Source: Kitasatospora sp. NBC_00374
GTDB taxonomy: Bacteria; Actinomycetota; Actinomycetes; Streptomycetales; Streptomycetaceae
NCBI RefSeq assembly: GCF_041434935.1
Contig: NZ_CP107964.1
Location: forward strand, 8,725,001 to 8,789,000
DNA: 64,000 nt
Reading direction: 5' to 3'
The notes under the pieces were generated by a model. It ran no database searches, had not been told where the DNA came from, and was given only the letters and a program-made list of their open reading frames with translations. A program made the translations under genes and the position numbers. Below are positions 45,775 to 54,251 of the stretch, piece by piece (the stretch's first letter is position 1; every line of letters begins with the position of its first letter).

Positions 45775-46233
45775 ATGCACGTCCTCCGCCGAGTCCTCGC
45801 AGTGTTCGCCAGTGTGGCGCTGCTCGCCGGCGTCAGCCTGTTCGCGTCCTCCACCGCGCAGGCCGCCACCTCCTGCTCCGGCACCATCACGTACCACCAG
45901 AGCGTCTCGCACAACGGCAGTGCCATCGGCGAGTTGGTCATCTACTACAACAGCAGCAACGGCGGCACCAACAGCGCCTGCTTCTACCACCGCGGAGCGT
46001 CCTACGGCGTCTCGGCGACGACCAGCGTCGAGATCTACCGGTGCCTGCAGAAGTCCGGTACGGGCGGCGGCTGCACCGTCGACGCCTCGTCGCGCATCGA
46101 CAAGGGATCGTACGCGTACAACGCCGGACCGGTCGGCGTGACCGGCACGGCGGACTACTGCGTCTACGCCTACGGCTACGTCAACTGGGCCGGCCACGAG
46201 TACTCCGTGTCGAGCGGAACCCGGGGCTGCTGA
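45775..46233 (+). CDS. Small secreted cysteine-containing protein
   Basis: 152 aa. Signal peptide MHVLRRVLAVFASVALLAGV ... STAQA, then a mature domain of about 120 residues with six cysteines (SCSGTITY, ACFYH, YRCLQ, GCTVD, YCVYAYGY and the terminal C). It is rich in Tyr, Ser and Gly and probably a disulfide-bonded beta-sandwich. Family unknown to me. Resembles in style the SapA-like protein encoded next. Confidence 0.8.
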   Translation: MHVLRRVLAVFASVALLAGVSLFASSTAQAATSCSGTITYHQSVSHNGSAIGELVIYYNSSNGGTNSACFYHRGASYGVSATTSVEIYRCLQKSGTGGGCTVDASSRIDKGSYAYNAGPVGVTGTADYCVYAYGYVNWAGHEYSVSSGTRGC

Positions 46234-46262
46234 GCCCCGCCTCCCGCCCCCTCGACGGGCCG

Positions 46263-46290
46263 CGGGAACGCCCCCGAGGTCCCGTTCCCG
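46263..46290. terminator. Possible terminator hairpin
   Basis: CGGGAACG at 46263-46270 pairs with CGTTCCCG at 46283-46290 across a 12-nt loop, 29 nt after the small secreted-protein stop. Confidence 0.5.
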
Positions 46291-46392
46291 GCTCCGGCAG
46301 GCCCGTCCCCCGGCGGACCGACCAGAGCCCGACAGATCCGCATTTCCGACCGTGTCGAACCACTGGATGTTCGGCGCAAGAGAGGTTTTTCC

Positions 46393-46809
46393 GTGCGCAA
46401 GAAGCTCGTCTCCGTCCTCGGCGCCCTCGCGATGGCCGGAGCCGCCACCGTGATGACCGCGCCTGAGGCCTCGGCTCTCGCCGCCTCGCCGACGGAGGTC
46501 TGCGGCCCCGGCTACAAGGTCGTCGACTCCGAACAGCTCATCAACCGCGACGTGTGGGTCTACCTGACCTACAACAGCTCCAACGGCTACAACTGCGTGG
46601 TCACCATCCGCGGGAACGCGGGCTCCCCGGTGCACATGTCGGCCGGCCTCACCGTCCAGGGCAGCTCCCAGAAGTCCGACACCGGCTACTACGGGTCCTA
46701 CGCCGGCCCGGTCTACGCCCACGCCGCGGGCGAGTGCGTCAAGTGGAACGGCTGGTTCAGCGACAACGACCAGAGCTCGTACGAGAGCCCCTGGAGCCAC
46801 TGCGGCTGA
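46393..46809 (+). CDS. Spore-associated protein A (SapA)-like secreted protein
   Basis: 138 aa from GTG 46393. Signal peptide (VRKKLVSVLGALAMAGAATV ... ASA). The mature part matches the SapA pattern: CGPGYKVVDSEQL, WVYLTYNSSNGYNCVVTIRG, GLTVQGSSQKSDTGYYGSYAGPVYAHAAGECVKWNG and a final HCG. Four cysteines. SapA is found on Streptomyces spores; biochemical role unknown. It supports a Streptomyces-like host. Confidence 0.85.
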   Translation: MRKKLVSVLGALAMAGAATVMTAPEASALAASPTEVCGPGYKVVDSEQLINRDVWVYLTYNSSNGYNCVVTIRGNAGSPVHMSAGLTVQGSSQKSDTGYYGSYAGPVYAHAAGECVKWNGWFSDNDQSSYESPWSHCG

Positions 46810-46935
46810 CCCGCCGACGGCGGCCCCGCCACCGGACCCGGATCCCGCCCCACAGCGGTCCGGCCCGGTGACGGGGCTTCGGCGTTCCACTCCGCCCGAT
46901 GCCGCTGCGGCCCGATACCAGGGCCGAATGCAGCG

Positions 46936-46964
46936 GGCGCTCCCCGCGCGTGCGGGGAGCAGAC
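46936..46964. repeat. Orphan type I-E CRISPR-repeat-like unit
   Basis: GGCGCTCCCCGCGCGTGCGG continues to a 29-nt unit ending GAGCAGAC, with the CTCCCCGC / GCGGGGAG hairpin of actinobacterial type I-E repeats. No second copy occurs at the expected ~61-nt spacing and no cas gene is present, so it is a lone look-alike or a relic. Confidence 0.4.
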
Positions 46965-47099
46965 TACGAAAAGGCCGCAGACGACCACCCCGACGGGGCG
47001 GGGAGGACGTCGCCGACCGAACCGGAGATCGGCGAGTACTCGGCTGACCATTACCGCGGGCCGGACCATGAAGGCCGCGCTCTCGGCGGTCGCCAGCAT

Positions 47100-47475
47100 C
47101 TATGCAGCCCCGGTCCGTTGCGCGAACTCCCGCAGCCCCGGCAGTGCGACCGGCCCGTACAACAACCCCGCCGTCATCGCACGCAACGCCGGCCGCTGCG
47201 CCTCCTCCGGCGCCGCCTGCTCCACCAGCCGCAGCGCGGCGAACGTCTGACGGTGATCCCCGAGCTGCTGCCACATCCTCGCCGTGTCCGTCCCCAGTCG
47301 GGCCCGGCGCTCCGCCGTCGGCAACGCCGCCGGGGCAATCCGTGACGCGTACCGTACGGCCTCGTCCGGCGTACCGAGCGCGTTGTGCACCCCGATCCAG
47401 TAAAGGTCAGCCTGTGCAGGCGTGGCGTCCACGGTGAAGAGCTCCTCGCCGGCACCGGCTGGCTGCGGACGACGG
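47100..47475 (-). pseudogene. C-terminal fragment of an HTH/TPR-type regulator, truncated next to the IS605 element
   Basis: The reverse strand encodes EELFTVDATPAQADLYWIGV, HNALGTPDEAVRYA, PTAERRARLGTDTARMWQQL and ALPGLREFAQRTGAA, the C-terminus of the common Streptomyces helix-turn-helix proteins with TPR-like tails. The N-terminal HTH is missing and the fragment stops being recognisable just before the IS left end at ~47491, consistent with IS-associated truncation. Confidence 0.65.
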
Positions 47476-47597
47476 CCTGCTCGGCCTCGCCCATCCTTGA
47501 TCTTCGCAGGGAATCCCGGCCTTCAGGCCGGGCGGGAATACGATCCCTGGCACGGAGGCGCGGAGCGCCGGAGGTCTCTGCGCCTCCGTGGTGACGG

Positions 47598-48026
47598 TCA
47601 AACGGGGCGCTTCTGGTTCTCGATGTAGTCCTTGACGATGCTGAGCGGTGCGCCGCCGCAGGACCCCGCGAAGTACGAGGGTGCCCAGAAGACGGACCCC
47701 ATGCCGATCCGGTTGATGCGCCCGGTGTACTCGGCCCGCAGGTAGCGGGAGCTGACGCCCTTGAGGCTGTTGACCAGCTTGGAGACGGAGACCTTCGGCG
47801 GGTAGTGCACCAGGAGGTGGACGTGGTCGCCCTCGCCGTTGAACTCCCGCAGCTCCGCGCCGAAGCCGTCGCACACGTCGCGCATGATCATCTCGCAGCG
47901 CGTCAGCATCTCGTCGTTGAAGATCTCACGCCGGTACTTGGTGACAAACACCAAGTGTGCGTGCAGGTTGGAGACGACATGGTTTCCCCGCCGTATATCG
48001 GGGTCTGGTTCCCAACGTGGTGACAT
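47598..48026 (-). CDS. tnpA: IS200-like Y1 (HUH) transposase
   Basis: 142 aa. HUH pair H68/H70 (GDHVHLLV), catalytic Tyr Y134 in IVKDYIENQKRP, and the N-terminal HLVFVTKYRREIF of the family. Cuts and joins single-stranded DNA at the element's hairpin ends. Full length and apparently intact. Divergent from tnpB. Confidence 0.95.
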   Translation of the reverse strand: MSPRWEPDPDIRRGNHVVSNLHAHLVFVTKYRREIFNDEMLTRCEMIMRDVCDGFGAELREFNGEGDHVHLLVHYPPKVSVSKLVNSLKGVSSRYLRAEYTGRINRIGMGSVFWAPSYFAGSCGGAPLSIVKDYIENQKRPV

Positions 48027-48076
48027 GGGCCAAGCGTAGTATGATCAATCGTCAGCACCGGGAGGGGGTGGACCGG

Positions 48077-49261
48077 ATGATCCGTGCATACAAGTTCCTC
48101 ATGCGGCCCACCGTGGGTCAGACACAGGCACTCGCCGAGATGCTGCGGGATCACTGTTCGCTCTACAACGGGGCGTTGCAGGAACGCCGCGACGCCTACC
48201 GGCACCCGTCGAAGACGAGCGTCAAGTACGGGATGCAGTCGGCGCAGCTCAAGGACATCCGGGCATTCGACCCGGAGCGTCAGGGCCGGTGGTCGTTCTC
48301 CTCCCAGCAGGCGACTCTCCGCCGTCTCGACAAGGCGTTCGCGGCGTTCTTCCGCCGGGTCAAGTCCGGTGAGACGCCCGGCTACCCCCGGTTCCGGGGT
48401 GTGAACTGGTTCGACACGGTCGAGTTCCCGAAAGACGGGGACGGCTGCCGGTGGGACTCCACCCCGCACGACCCCGTCACTCGCGTCCGGTTCCAAGGCG
48501 TCGGACACGTCAAGGTCAATCAGCACCGGGCCGTGGTCGGCAAGGTCAGAACCGTCAGTGTCAAGCGCGAGGGCCGCAAGTGGTTCGTCGTGCTGACCGC
48601 CGAGCAGGACCAGCCCGAGCAGCTGCCCGCGACGGGCAGCGTGGTCGGCATCGACCTGGGCATAGCCAACTTCCTTGCCGACTCCAACGGCGAGTTCGTG
48701 CCCAACCCGCGCCACGCCCGCACCGTCGCCGCGAAGATCGAAGCCGCACAGCAGGCCCTTGCCCGGTGCAAGCGGCGCAGCAACCGCCGCCGCAAGGCCG
48801 TGGCCAAGGTCGCCGACCTCCACCGCAAGGTCCGCCGCCAACGCCTCGACCACGCCCACAAGACCGCCCTTGGACTGGTCCGCGCGCACGACTTCATCGC
48901 GCACGAAGACCTCAAGATCCGCAACATGAGCAAGGCCCCCAAGCCGAAGCCCGACCCCGATCAGCCGGGCGTTTTCCTGCCCAACGGGTCCGCCTCAAAG
49001 GCCGGACTCAACCGCAGCATTGCCGACGCCGGATGGGGGGTGTTCCTCGCGGTCCTGCACGCCAAGGCTGAAAGTGCCGGACGGGAATTGATCGCCGTGG
49101 ACCCCCGCAACACCTCCCGGACCTGCCCCGAATGCGGGCACGTCGCCAAGGAGAACCGGCCCGCACAGGAGAAGTTCCACTGTCAGCGGTGCGGCCACCA
49201 CGCGCACGCTGACACCGTGGGAGCACTCAATGTTCTACGGGCCGGGCTGGTCCGTCGCTAA
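48077..49261 (+). CDS. tnpB: TnpB RNA-guided nuclease (OrfB, IS605 type)
   Basis: 394 aa from ATG 48077 behind a G-rich Shine-Dalgarno. RuvC residues D193 (GIDLGIANF), E277 (HEDLKIRNM) and D379 (HADTVGALN) are intact, as is the zinc ribbon C350/C353/C369/C372 (CPECGH ... CQRCGH). TnpB uses an omega-RNA from the 3' end of its gene and right end as guide, so a functional reRNA would end near 49305, with the guide in flanking DNA beyond the right end. Appears intact and possibly active. Confidence 0.95.
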   Translation: MIRAYKFLMRPTVGQTQALAEMLRDHCSLYNGALQERRDAYRHPSKTSVKYGMQSAQLKDIRAFDPERQGRWSFSSQQATLRRLDKAFAAFFRRVKSGETPGYPRFRGVNWFDTVEFPKDGDGCRWDSTPHDPVTRVRFQGVGHVKVNQHRAVVGKVRTVSVKREGRKWFVVLTAEQDQPEQLPATGSVVGIDLGIANFLADSNGEFVPNPRHARTVAAKIEAAQQALARCKRRSNRRRKAVAKVADLHRKVRRQRLDHAHKTALGLVRAHDFIAHEDLKIRNMSKAPKPKPDPDQPGVFLPNGSASKAGLNRSIADAGWGVFLAVLHAKAESAGRELIAVDPRNTSRTCPECGHVAKENRPAQEKFHCQRCGHHAHADTVGALNVLRAGLVRR

Positions 49262-49403
49262 GCCGTACCGGCATAGCGAGAAGCCCCCGGCCTCAGCCGG
49301 GGGAGGAGTCACTGCCGCGCGCTTTGGTGAGGTTGCGACGTCGCAACGCGTCAGCGTCGATTCGGCGCCACGGGCGGCGCTCGTCCGGCCCCTTGGCCGC
49401 GCG

Positions 49404-50084
49404 TCAGCTTGAGATGCGGGCTTCGATGCCGTCGAGGAGGAAGTCGAGACCGGTCCGGAAGGTTCGGTCAGCGTCCAGGTGAGGGCCATCGCGTACGACC
49501 GTGGCCAGCGCCGGGAATCGGCCCGTTGCGAAGGTTCGCTCCAGATATGGCCCGAAGGCGGCCTGCCACTGCTCCTTGTCCATCCCGGTGGCCCGCTCGG
49601 CACGCCGCTCGGTGATCTCCCGGCGCACCGCGCCGGTCACGTACGCATTGACCGCGGCGATCGCCGGCACGGCGGTGTCCAGGTCGACGCCGCCCATTGC
49701 GGCCACCACGGCCTCCCCGCAGGCCAGCGTGTGCGGCCCGAGCTGCGGGCGCCCACCGATCAGGTCGGCGAACCATGCGTGCCGTTGGGCGGCCTTCCGG
49801 GTGGCTTCGGCAAGGGAGTGCAGCACCTCTCGCCAGCCGTCTCCGGTCGGCCGGATCTCGGCGTGGACCGCATCGACCATCAGATCGAGCAACTCGTCCT
49901 TTGTGTCGATGTAGCCGTACAGCCGCATCGGCCCGACGCCCAGCGCGGCGGCGACCTTGCGCAGCGACACCGCCTCCAGGCCGTCCGCGTCGGCCAGCCG
50001 GATCGCCGCTCGTACGATCCGCTCCCGGCTCAACGTGGCCGGCACCGGCCGATCCGGCGGCTCCGGCCTCTCCCACACCAACAT
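49404..50084 (-). CDS. TetR-family repressor (TetR_C-type) divergent from a TetX-like monooxygenase
   Basis: 226 aa. HTH LSRERIVRAAIRLADADGLEAVSLRKVAAALGVGPMRLYGYIDTKDELLDLM, then a C-terminal ligand domain of the TetR tetracycline-repressor class. ATG 50084. Divergent to the monooxygenase with a palindrome between them, so it probably represses that gene until its ligand, likely a xenobiotic or antibiotic, binds. Confidence 0.9.
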   Translation of the reverse strand: MLVWERPEPPDRPVPATLSRERIVRAAIRLADADGLEAVSLRKVAAALGVGPMRLYGYIDTKDELLDLMVDAVHAEIRPTGDGWREVLHSLAEATRKAAQRHAWFADLIGGRPQLGPHTLACGEAVVAAMGGVDLDTAVPAIAAVNAYVTGAVRREITERRAERATGMDKEQWQAAFGPYLERTFATGRFPALATVVRDGPHLDADRTFRTGLDFLLDGIEARISS

Positions 50085-50121
50085 GTCGCCGACACTATCG
50101 CGAGTGATACGGTGACATCAG

Positions 50122-50136
50122 CGATACAGTGTATCG
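50122..50136. promoter_or_regulatory. TetR operator candidate
   Basis: CGATACA-G-TGTATCG, a perfect 7-bp-arm palindrome located 27 nt before the monooxygenase start and 38 nt before the TetR start. A half-site-like GATACGG lies at 50106-50112. Confidence 0.75.
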
Positions 50137-50162
50137 ACCAATGCGGTGAATCGGGGGCAGTC

Positions 50163-51278
50163 ATGACCATCGCCATCGTCGGAGCCGGCCTGGGTGGCCT
50201 GGCCCTCGCCCGTGTGCTGCACGTGAACGGCATCGACGCCGTCGTGTACGAACGCGAACCGTCGCACGGTGCGCGCGGCCAGGGCGGCATGCTCGACCTG
50301 CACTCCGGGACCGGGCAGCGAGCGATACGCGAGGCCGGCCTGATCGACCGGTTCCACGCGATCGCCCGCCCCGAAGGCCAGGATCTGCGCCTCCTCGAGC
50401 CGGACGGCACCCTGCTGCTGCAGGAGGACACGCCCGACGACGCACCGCTGGAGCGACCCGAGGTCGACCGTGCCGATCTGCGCGACCTACTGCTGGACTC
50501 CCTCCCCGAACACACGGTGCGCTGGGGGCATGCGTTCGAATCCGCCGACAACGGCCTGCTGCACTTCGCCGACGGCAGGGTTGCGACGTACGGCCTGTTG
50601 GTCGGCGCCGACGGCGCGAACTCCCGGGTCCGCGCACTGCTCACCGACGCCCGACCGGCGCACACCGGCCAGAACGTCGTCGAGCTCGGCATTCCCGACA
50701 TCGACCGCACCCACCCCGACCTCGCGGCGATGGTCGGGCGCGGCAACTACTGGGTGCTCGGCAACGGGCAATCCCTGTCGGCGCAGCGGAACGGCGACGG
50801 CCGCGTACGCGTCTACCTCAGCTTCCACAACACCGCCGAGGACTGGTTCGCCGCCAGCGGGATCCCGTTCGACGATCCGGCCGCGGCCCGGGTGCGGCTG
50901 ATCGACCTGTTCGCCGGCTGGGACCCACGGTTCACCGCACTGATCGCTGCTTGCGACGACACGATCCTGCCGCGGTCGATCAGCACGCTCCCGGTCGGCC
51001 TGACCTGGCCGTCGACGCTGGGCGTCACGCTGCTCGGCGATGCCGCGCACCTGATGCCGCCGGTGGGGCAGGGCGCCAACATGGCGCTGCTCGACGGCGC
51101 CCTGCTCGGCCTCGCGCTGGCCGCACACCCGGACGACTTTCCCGCAGCCGTCGAAGAGTACGAACGCGAGATGTTCGAACGCACCAGCGCTGCCGGCCGG
51201 CAGTCCGCGCACATCCAGGAAATCCTGGCGTCGCCGGACGCCAGCCAGAAAATGCTCGCCTTCTTCCAACCTGCCTGA
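50163..51278 (+). CDS. TetX-like FAD-dependent monooxygenase
   Basis: 371 aa. FAD-binding GAGLGG (7-12), E36 in VYEREPS, the DG motif VGADGANSRVR and the GD motif LLGDAAHLMPPVGQGANMALLDG. Overall order matches class A flavin monooxygenases of the TetX (tetracycline-hydroxylating) group. Divergent from a TetR repressor, hence an inducible modifying or resistance enzyme (inference). Its stop (51276-51278) lies one base before the left end of the IS5-like element, so its 3' untranslated region is displaced by the insertion. Confidence 0.88.
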   Translation: MTIAIVGAGLGGLALARVLHVNGIDAVVYEREPSHGARGQGGMLDLHSGTGQRAIREAGLIDRFHAIARPEGQDLRLLEPDGTLLLQEDTPDDAPLERPEVDRADLRDLLLDSLPEHTVRWGHAFESADNGLLHFADGRVATYGLLVGADGANSRVRALLTDARPAHTGQNVVELGIPDIDRTHPDLAAMVGRGNYWVLGNGQSLSAQRNGDGRVRVYLSFHNTAEDWFAASGIPFDDPAAARVRLIDLFAGWDPRFTALIAACDDTILPRSISTLPVGLTWPSTLGVTLLGDAAHLMPPVGQGANMALLDGALLGLALAAHPDDFPAAVEEYEREMFERTSAAGRQSAHIQEILASPDASQKMLAFFQPA

Positions 51279-51279
51279 A

Positions 51280-52324
51280 TGTAACGGCCTTGTGTGCGAA
51301 TGAGGTCGGGGCGTGTTGGTCTGGTGGGTTGTCTGATTGGTGCTCACCTCTCGGCGGCGCGGTCGGAGACCAAGGCGGCGACTGCCGCGTAGGTCTCGTC
51401 GAAGTACTCGCGGCGTCCGAGGTAACGCTGGAGAGTTCGCCACTGCTTGTGTTCAGCGGTGGCGTGCTCGACGCGGATGCGCTCCGAAGACTGCTGATGG
51501 CGGGCCGCGTCCCAGCCGGCGACGTCTTCGGGCGGGGCGCCCTTCTTCGGTTTGAGCGGCGGGGCTTGGACCTGGTCGGGGAACTGCTTGGCAAGTCCGC
51601 GGTAGCCCGCGTCGACCTTGGCTCTGACCTGGGGGTACTGTTCGAACAGGTCGCAGATTCCCTCGGTTTTCACGGCTGTCTGGTCGTGCATTCGGCCGGG
51701 TCGGAAGGCCCCGGCCCACAGGGTACGGCCCTGTCCGTCAGTGACGACAGTGGCCTTCTTGGTGTTCTGCCGCATCTTGCCCGAAACGAAGGCGCGACGG
51801 CCTGGCCTGTTCGCCCGGGGTCGTCGAACCCGGACCTCCGTGCCGTCCAGCCGCAGCTCGACATCCTCGGCCGCCGCATAGGCGAAGACGTCCGCGAGAG
51901 TGCGAAGCCGCAGGTCACCCTGTCCGGGAACAGCAAAGCCACGAGCGGCCAGAAGGGGACGGACCTCGTGGACAGCCCGGGTGATCGTGGAGCGGTCCAC
52001 TCCGTAGAGCAAGGCCAGCGCCCCGTGCGGGAGCTGGAACCTCAGGGCGACCAGCGTGGCGATGACCCGGTCGGTGAACACCAGCTGGTGATTCGGTCCC
52101 GCACCGGCCGCACGCAACCGGCTGCGGCCTCGACGCTCGTGCAGTCGGCCCTCCTCGGCGGCCATCCATGCCTGGGCCAACTCTGCGATCAGCGAACCGA
52201 GTCGACGGCGCTGAAGGCCAGTGAAGAGACGATGGGACAAGGCCGTGCGGCCAAGGTATTGCGTCACAACAACACCCAACCCGCACGGCCCTGTTCATGT
52301 CATGACAGAAGCATGATCGTTACA
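51280..52324. mobile_element. IS5-type insertion sequence, about 1045 bp
   Basis: Ends are marked by short inverted repeats TGTAACG (51280-51286) and CGTTACA (52318-52324) around a single transposase gene. No clear target-site duplication was identified. The left end abuts the stop codon of the TetX-like gene. Confidence 0.75.
51344..52279 (-). CDS. IS5-family DDE transposase (DDE_Tnp_4 type)
   Basis: 311 aa, intact. N-terminal HTH region (LPHGALALLYGVDRSTITRAVHEVRPLLAARG) and DDE residues in LRLDGTEVRVRRP, VDAGYRGLAKQFP and ERIRVEHATAEHKQWR. Typical length. May be active. Confidence 0.93.
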   Translation of the reverse strand: MGVVVTQYLGRTALSHRLFTGLQRRRLGSLIAELAQAWMAAEEGRLHERRGRSRLRAAGAGPNHQLVFTDRVIATLVALRFQLPHGALALLYGVDRSTITRAVHEVRPLLAARGFAVPGQGDLRLRTLADVFAYAAAEDVELRLDGTEVRVRRPRANRPGRRAFVSGKMRQNTKKATVVTDGQGRTLWAGAFRPGRMHDQTAVKTEGICDLFEQYPQVRAKVDAGYRGLAKQFPDQVQAPPLKPKKGAPPEDVAGWDAARHQQSSERIRVEHATAEHKQWRTLQRYLGRREYFDETYAAVAALVSDRAAER

Positions 52325-52354
52325 GCGCGCCACGTTGCTGTGGTCTGACACGGG

Positions 52355-52927
52355 TCAGCCCGGGCTCGGGATAGCGGAGAGCAGGGCCGCGGCGGCGCTG
52401 TCGAAAGGCGCGATGCTGCCCGCTGCGCGACAGAGGATGTGGGCGCCTTCGAGTGTGACGATCATGAGGGTGGCCAGATCGGCGGCCTGGGATGAGCTCA
52501 TTCCGGCCTGGGTGAGTTTTCCGGTGAGCTCGCCGACCCAGCCGGTGAACGCTTCGGCGGCGACAGTGCGCAGGCTGCTCTGGTCGGCAATGGCCGCACC
52601 GCCGTCGACGGTGACCGCCGCGATTGCGCAGCCGCCACCCCCGGCGGACGCCTGCACCACGGGGCGGACGTTGCCGAGGAACGCCTCCACAACCTCGCGT
52701 GGCGTGCGGGCCGGCAGTTCGTGCAGGTGGCCGCGGACGTCCTCCGCGTTGCGGCGGGCGGCTTCGAGCGCGAGTTGCTGTTTGCCGCCCGGGAAATGGT
52801 GATAGATCGCCCCGCGCGCGGCACCGCTCTCGGCCAGGACGTCGGTGAAGGACATCGCAGGCAGGCCGTGGCGTTGCAGCAGCCCGATCGCTGCGCCGAT
52901 CATGCGGGACTTCGTGTCCGCGGCCAT
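52355..52927 (-). CDS. TetR-family repressor (LmrA/YxaF-like)
   Basis: 190 aa from ATG 52927 (an earlier ATG at 52954 would overlap the operator). HTH KSRMIGAAIGLLQRHGLPAMSFTDVLAESGAARGAIYHHFPGGKQQLALEA is the signature of the LmrA/YxaF group. C-terminal domain with GGGGCAIAAVTVDGG. Divergent from the YdhR-like gene over repeated CTAGTA motifs. Confidence 0.88.
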   Translation of the reverse strand: MAADTKSRMIGAAIGLLQRHGLPAMSFTDVLAESGAARGAIYHHFPGGKQQLALEAARRNAEDVRGHLHELPARTPREVVEAFLGNVRPVVQASAGGGGCAIAAVTVDGGAAIADQSSLRTVAAEAFTGWVGELTGKLTQAGMSSSQAADLATLMIVTLEGAHILCRAAGSIAPFDSAAAALLSAIPSPG

Positions 52928-52940
52928 CGCACCCCCCTTG

Positions 52941-52993
52941 ACTAGTACGGCCATCCTACTCCATGCTCACACTACTAGGACGCACGTACTAGT
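52941..52993. promoter_or_regulatory. Operator region with ACTAGTACG / CGTACTAGT arms
   Basis: Nine-base inverted arms ACTAGTACG (52941-52949) and CGTACTAGT (52985-52993), with a further CTACTAGGACG between them (52972-52982). They lie between divergent TetR and YdhR-like starts and are probable binding sites of the TetR protein. Confidence 0.7.
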
Positions 52994-53031
52994 GACGTGG
53001 GCCGGGCAGGCCCCGAAACCGGAGGTTCGTG

Positions 53032-53340
53032 ATGGGCAAGACGTTTCTCTACACCGAGATCCAGGCGGCAGTGCCGTTCGAGCAGTTCGACTGGCACCAG
53101 GTCAACGTGGCCCTGAAGACCGCGCCGGGTCTGATCCGCAAGACGTGGCTGTCCGGGATCGGCACCCACACCATCGGTGGCTTCTACGAGTTCGACAGCG
53201 CCGAGAACGCCCTGGCCTTCGCCCAGGGCCCCTTCGCCGAAGAAGCCCGCCGGGCCGGAGCCCCGGCAACGACACGACTGTTCGACGGCGACATCGTCAA
53301 GGACGCCAGCATCGACCTGAACTCGCCCTACTACACCTGA
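53032..53340 (+). CDS. YdhR-like small monooxygenase-fold protein
   Basis: 102 aa from ATG 53032 behind GGAGG. Dimeric alpha/beta-barrel type: KTFLYTEIQAAVPFEQFDWH, LIRKTWLSGIGTHTIGGFYEFDSAENALAFAQGPF. The family is annotated as putative monooxygenases of quinone or aromatic substrates. Its stop overlaps the 3' end of the convergent truncated IS110 gene by ten bases. Confidence 0.82.
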   Translation: MGKTFLYTEIQAAVPFEQFDWHQVNVALKTAPGLIRKTWLSGIGTHTIGGFYEFDSAENALAFAQGPFAEEARRAGAPATTRLFDGDIVKDASIDLNSPYYT

Positions 53341-54251
53341 CACCGCAGGTCGCCGCCGAGTCGGCTCTGGACACCGCCTCGCTCCACTGCCGGGGCGAGG
53401 CGGCCCCAACGGAAAGGCTTGCCCATGCCGGGCAGGCTCAGGATCACATCGGCGTTCGGATGCTCGTGGAGCCGGGCCTCGATCAGGGCGTCGATCTCGG
53501 CGATCTCCTCGTCCAGGGCCATCACCCCCTTCGCGAGGCGAACCACCATCGAGGCGGCCAGCTTCTCGCCGGGCAGTGCCGTGTGCTGGGCCTCGGCCGC
53601 CTCCACCGCAACCTTGGCGAGTGCGGCGGCGCCGCGCACTTTGCGGTCGCGCAGCCACGTCTCGATCCGTTTCGCTCCGCTGCGGCGGATCGCCGCCGGA
53701 GTCTGGTATCCCGTCAGCAGCACCACCGGACCCTTGTTGGTCAGCTCCAGCGCCCGCTCCAATGCCGGGAAGATCTCCAGCAGTTGAGCACGGAGCCGGT
53801 TGATCTGACGGGTGCGGTCGCAGACCAGGTCGGTGCGGTGAGCGGTCAGCGTGCGCAGGTCGACGGCGACCTCGTCGCCCGGCCGCAGCAGGCCCAGGTC
53901 CCGGCGCATACGGGCCTGGTCGGCAATGACGAAGGCGTCCTTGGCGTCGGTCTTGCCCTCGCCTCGGTAGGAGGCCGAGGCGCGGTGCACGGTCAGTCCG
54001 GTGATGTAGACCATCGGCTGGTCGTGGCCAAGGAGCAGTCCGATCAGCAGCGCGGCACCGCCGTGGTTGAGGTCGACGGCCCAGAGAACATCGGTGTCGA
54101 GGGCCAGGACGTCCCCGATCAGTTCCAACAGGGCGGTCTCGTCGTTCAGGACCCGGCGGGACAGCAGCCGCCCGCCGTCCGAGTCGATCACCACGCAGTG
54201 GTGGTGTTCCTTGCCGATGTCCACTCCGGCCCATATCCGGGGCACGGTCAC
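53331..54251 (-). pseudogene. IS110-type transposase, C-terminally truncated
   Basis: 306 aa remain of about 400. The N-terminal DEDD RuvC-like domain is good: WAGVDIGKEHHHCVV (D11), VLWAVDLNHGGAALLIGLLL and GKTDAKDAFVIADQAR. The C-terminal Transposase_20 domain breaks off after NADVILSLPGMGK and is followed by unrelated residues to the stop at 53331. The catalytic Ser region is absent, so it is inactive. The truncation point coincides with the 3' end of the YdhR-like gene, suggesting deletion or insertion there. Confidence 0.85.

Larger units (their letters stand above)
47491..49315. mobile_element. IS200/IS605-family insertion element (tnpA and tnpB divergent)
   Basis: The element comprises divergent tnpA and tnpB between two terminal hairpins: left CCGGCC-TTCA-GGCCGG at 47516-47531 and right CCCCCGGC-CTCA-GCCGGGGG at 49284-49303. 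These hairpins are the expected substrates of a Y1 HUH transposase; no inverted repeats or target duplication are expected. Exact cleavage sites are not determinable by eye. Confidence 0.85.

Noticed and set aside
46936..47030. Possible short CRISPR array
   Set aside because: Only one repeat-like unit; nothing similar at one repeat-plus-spacer distance and no cas genes in the window.
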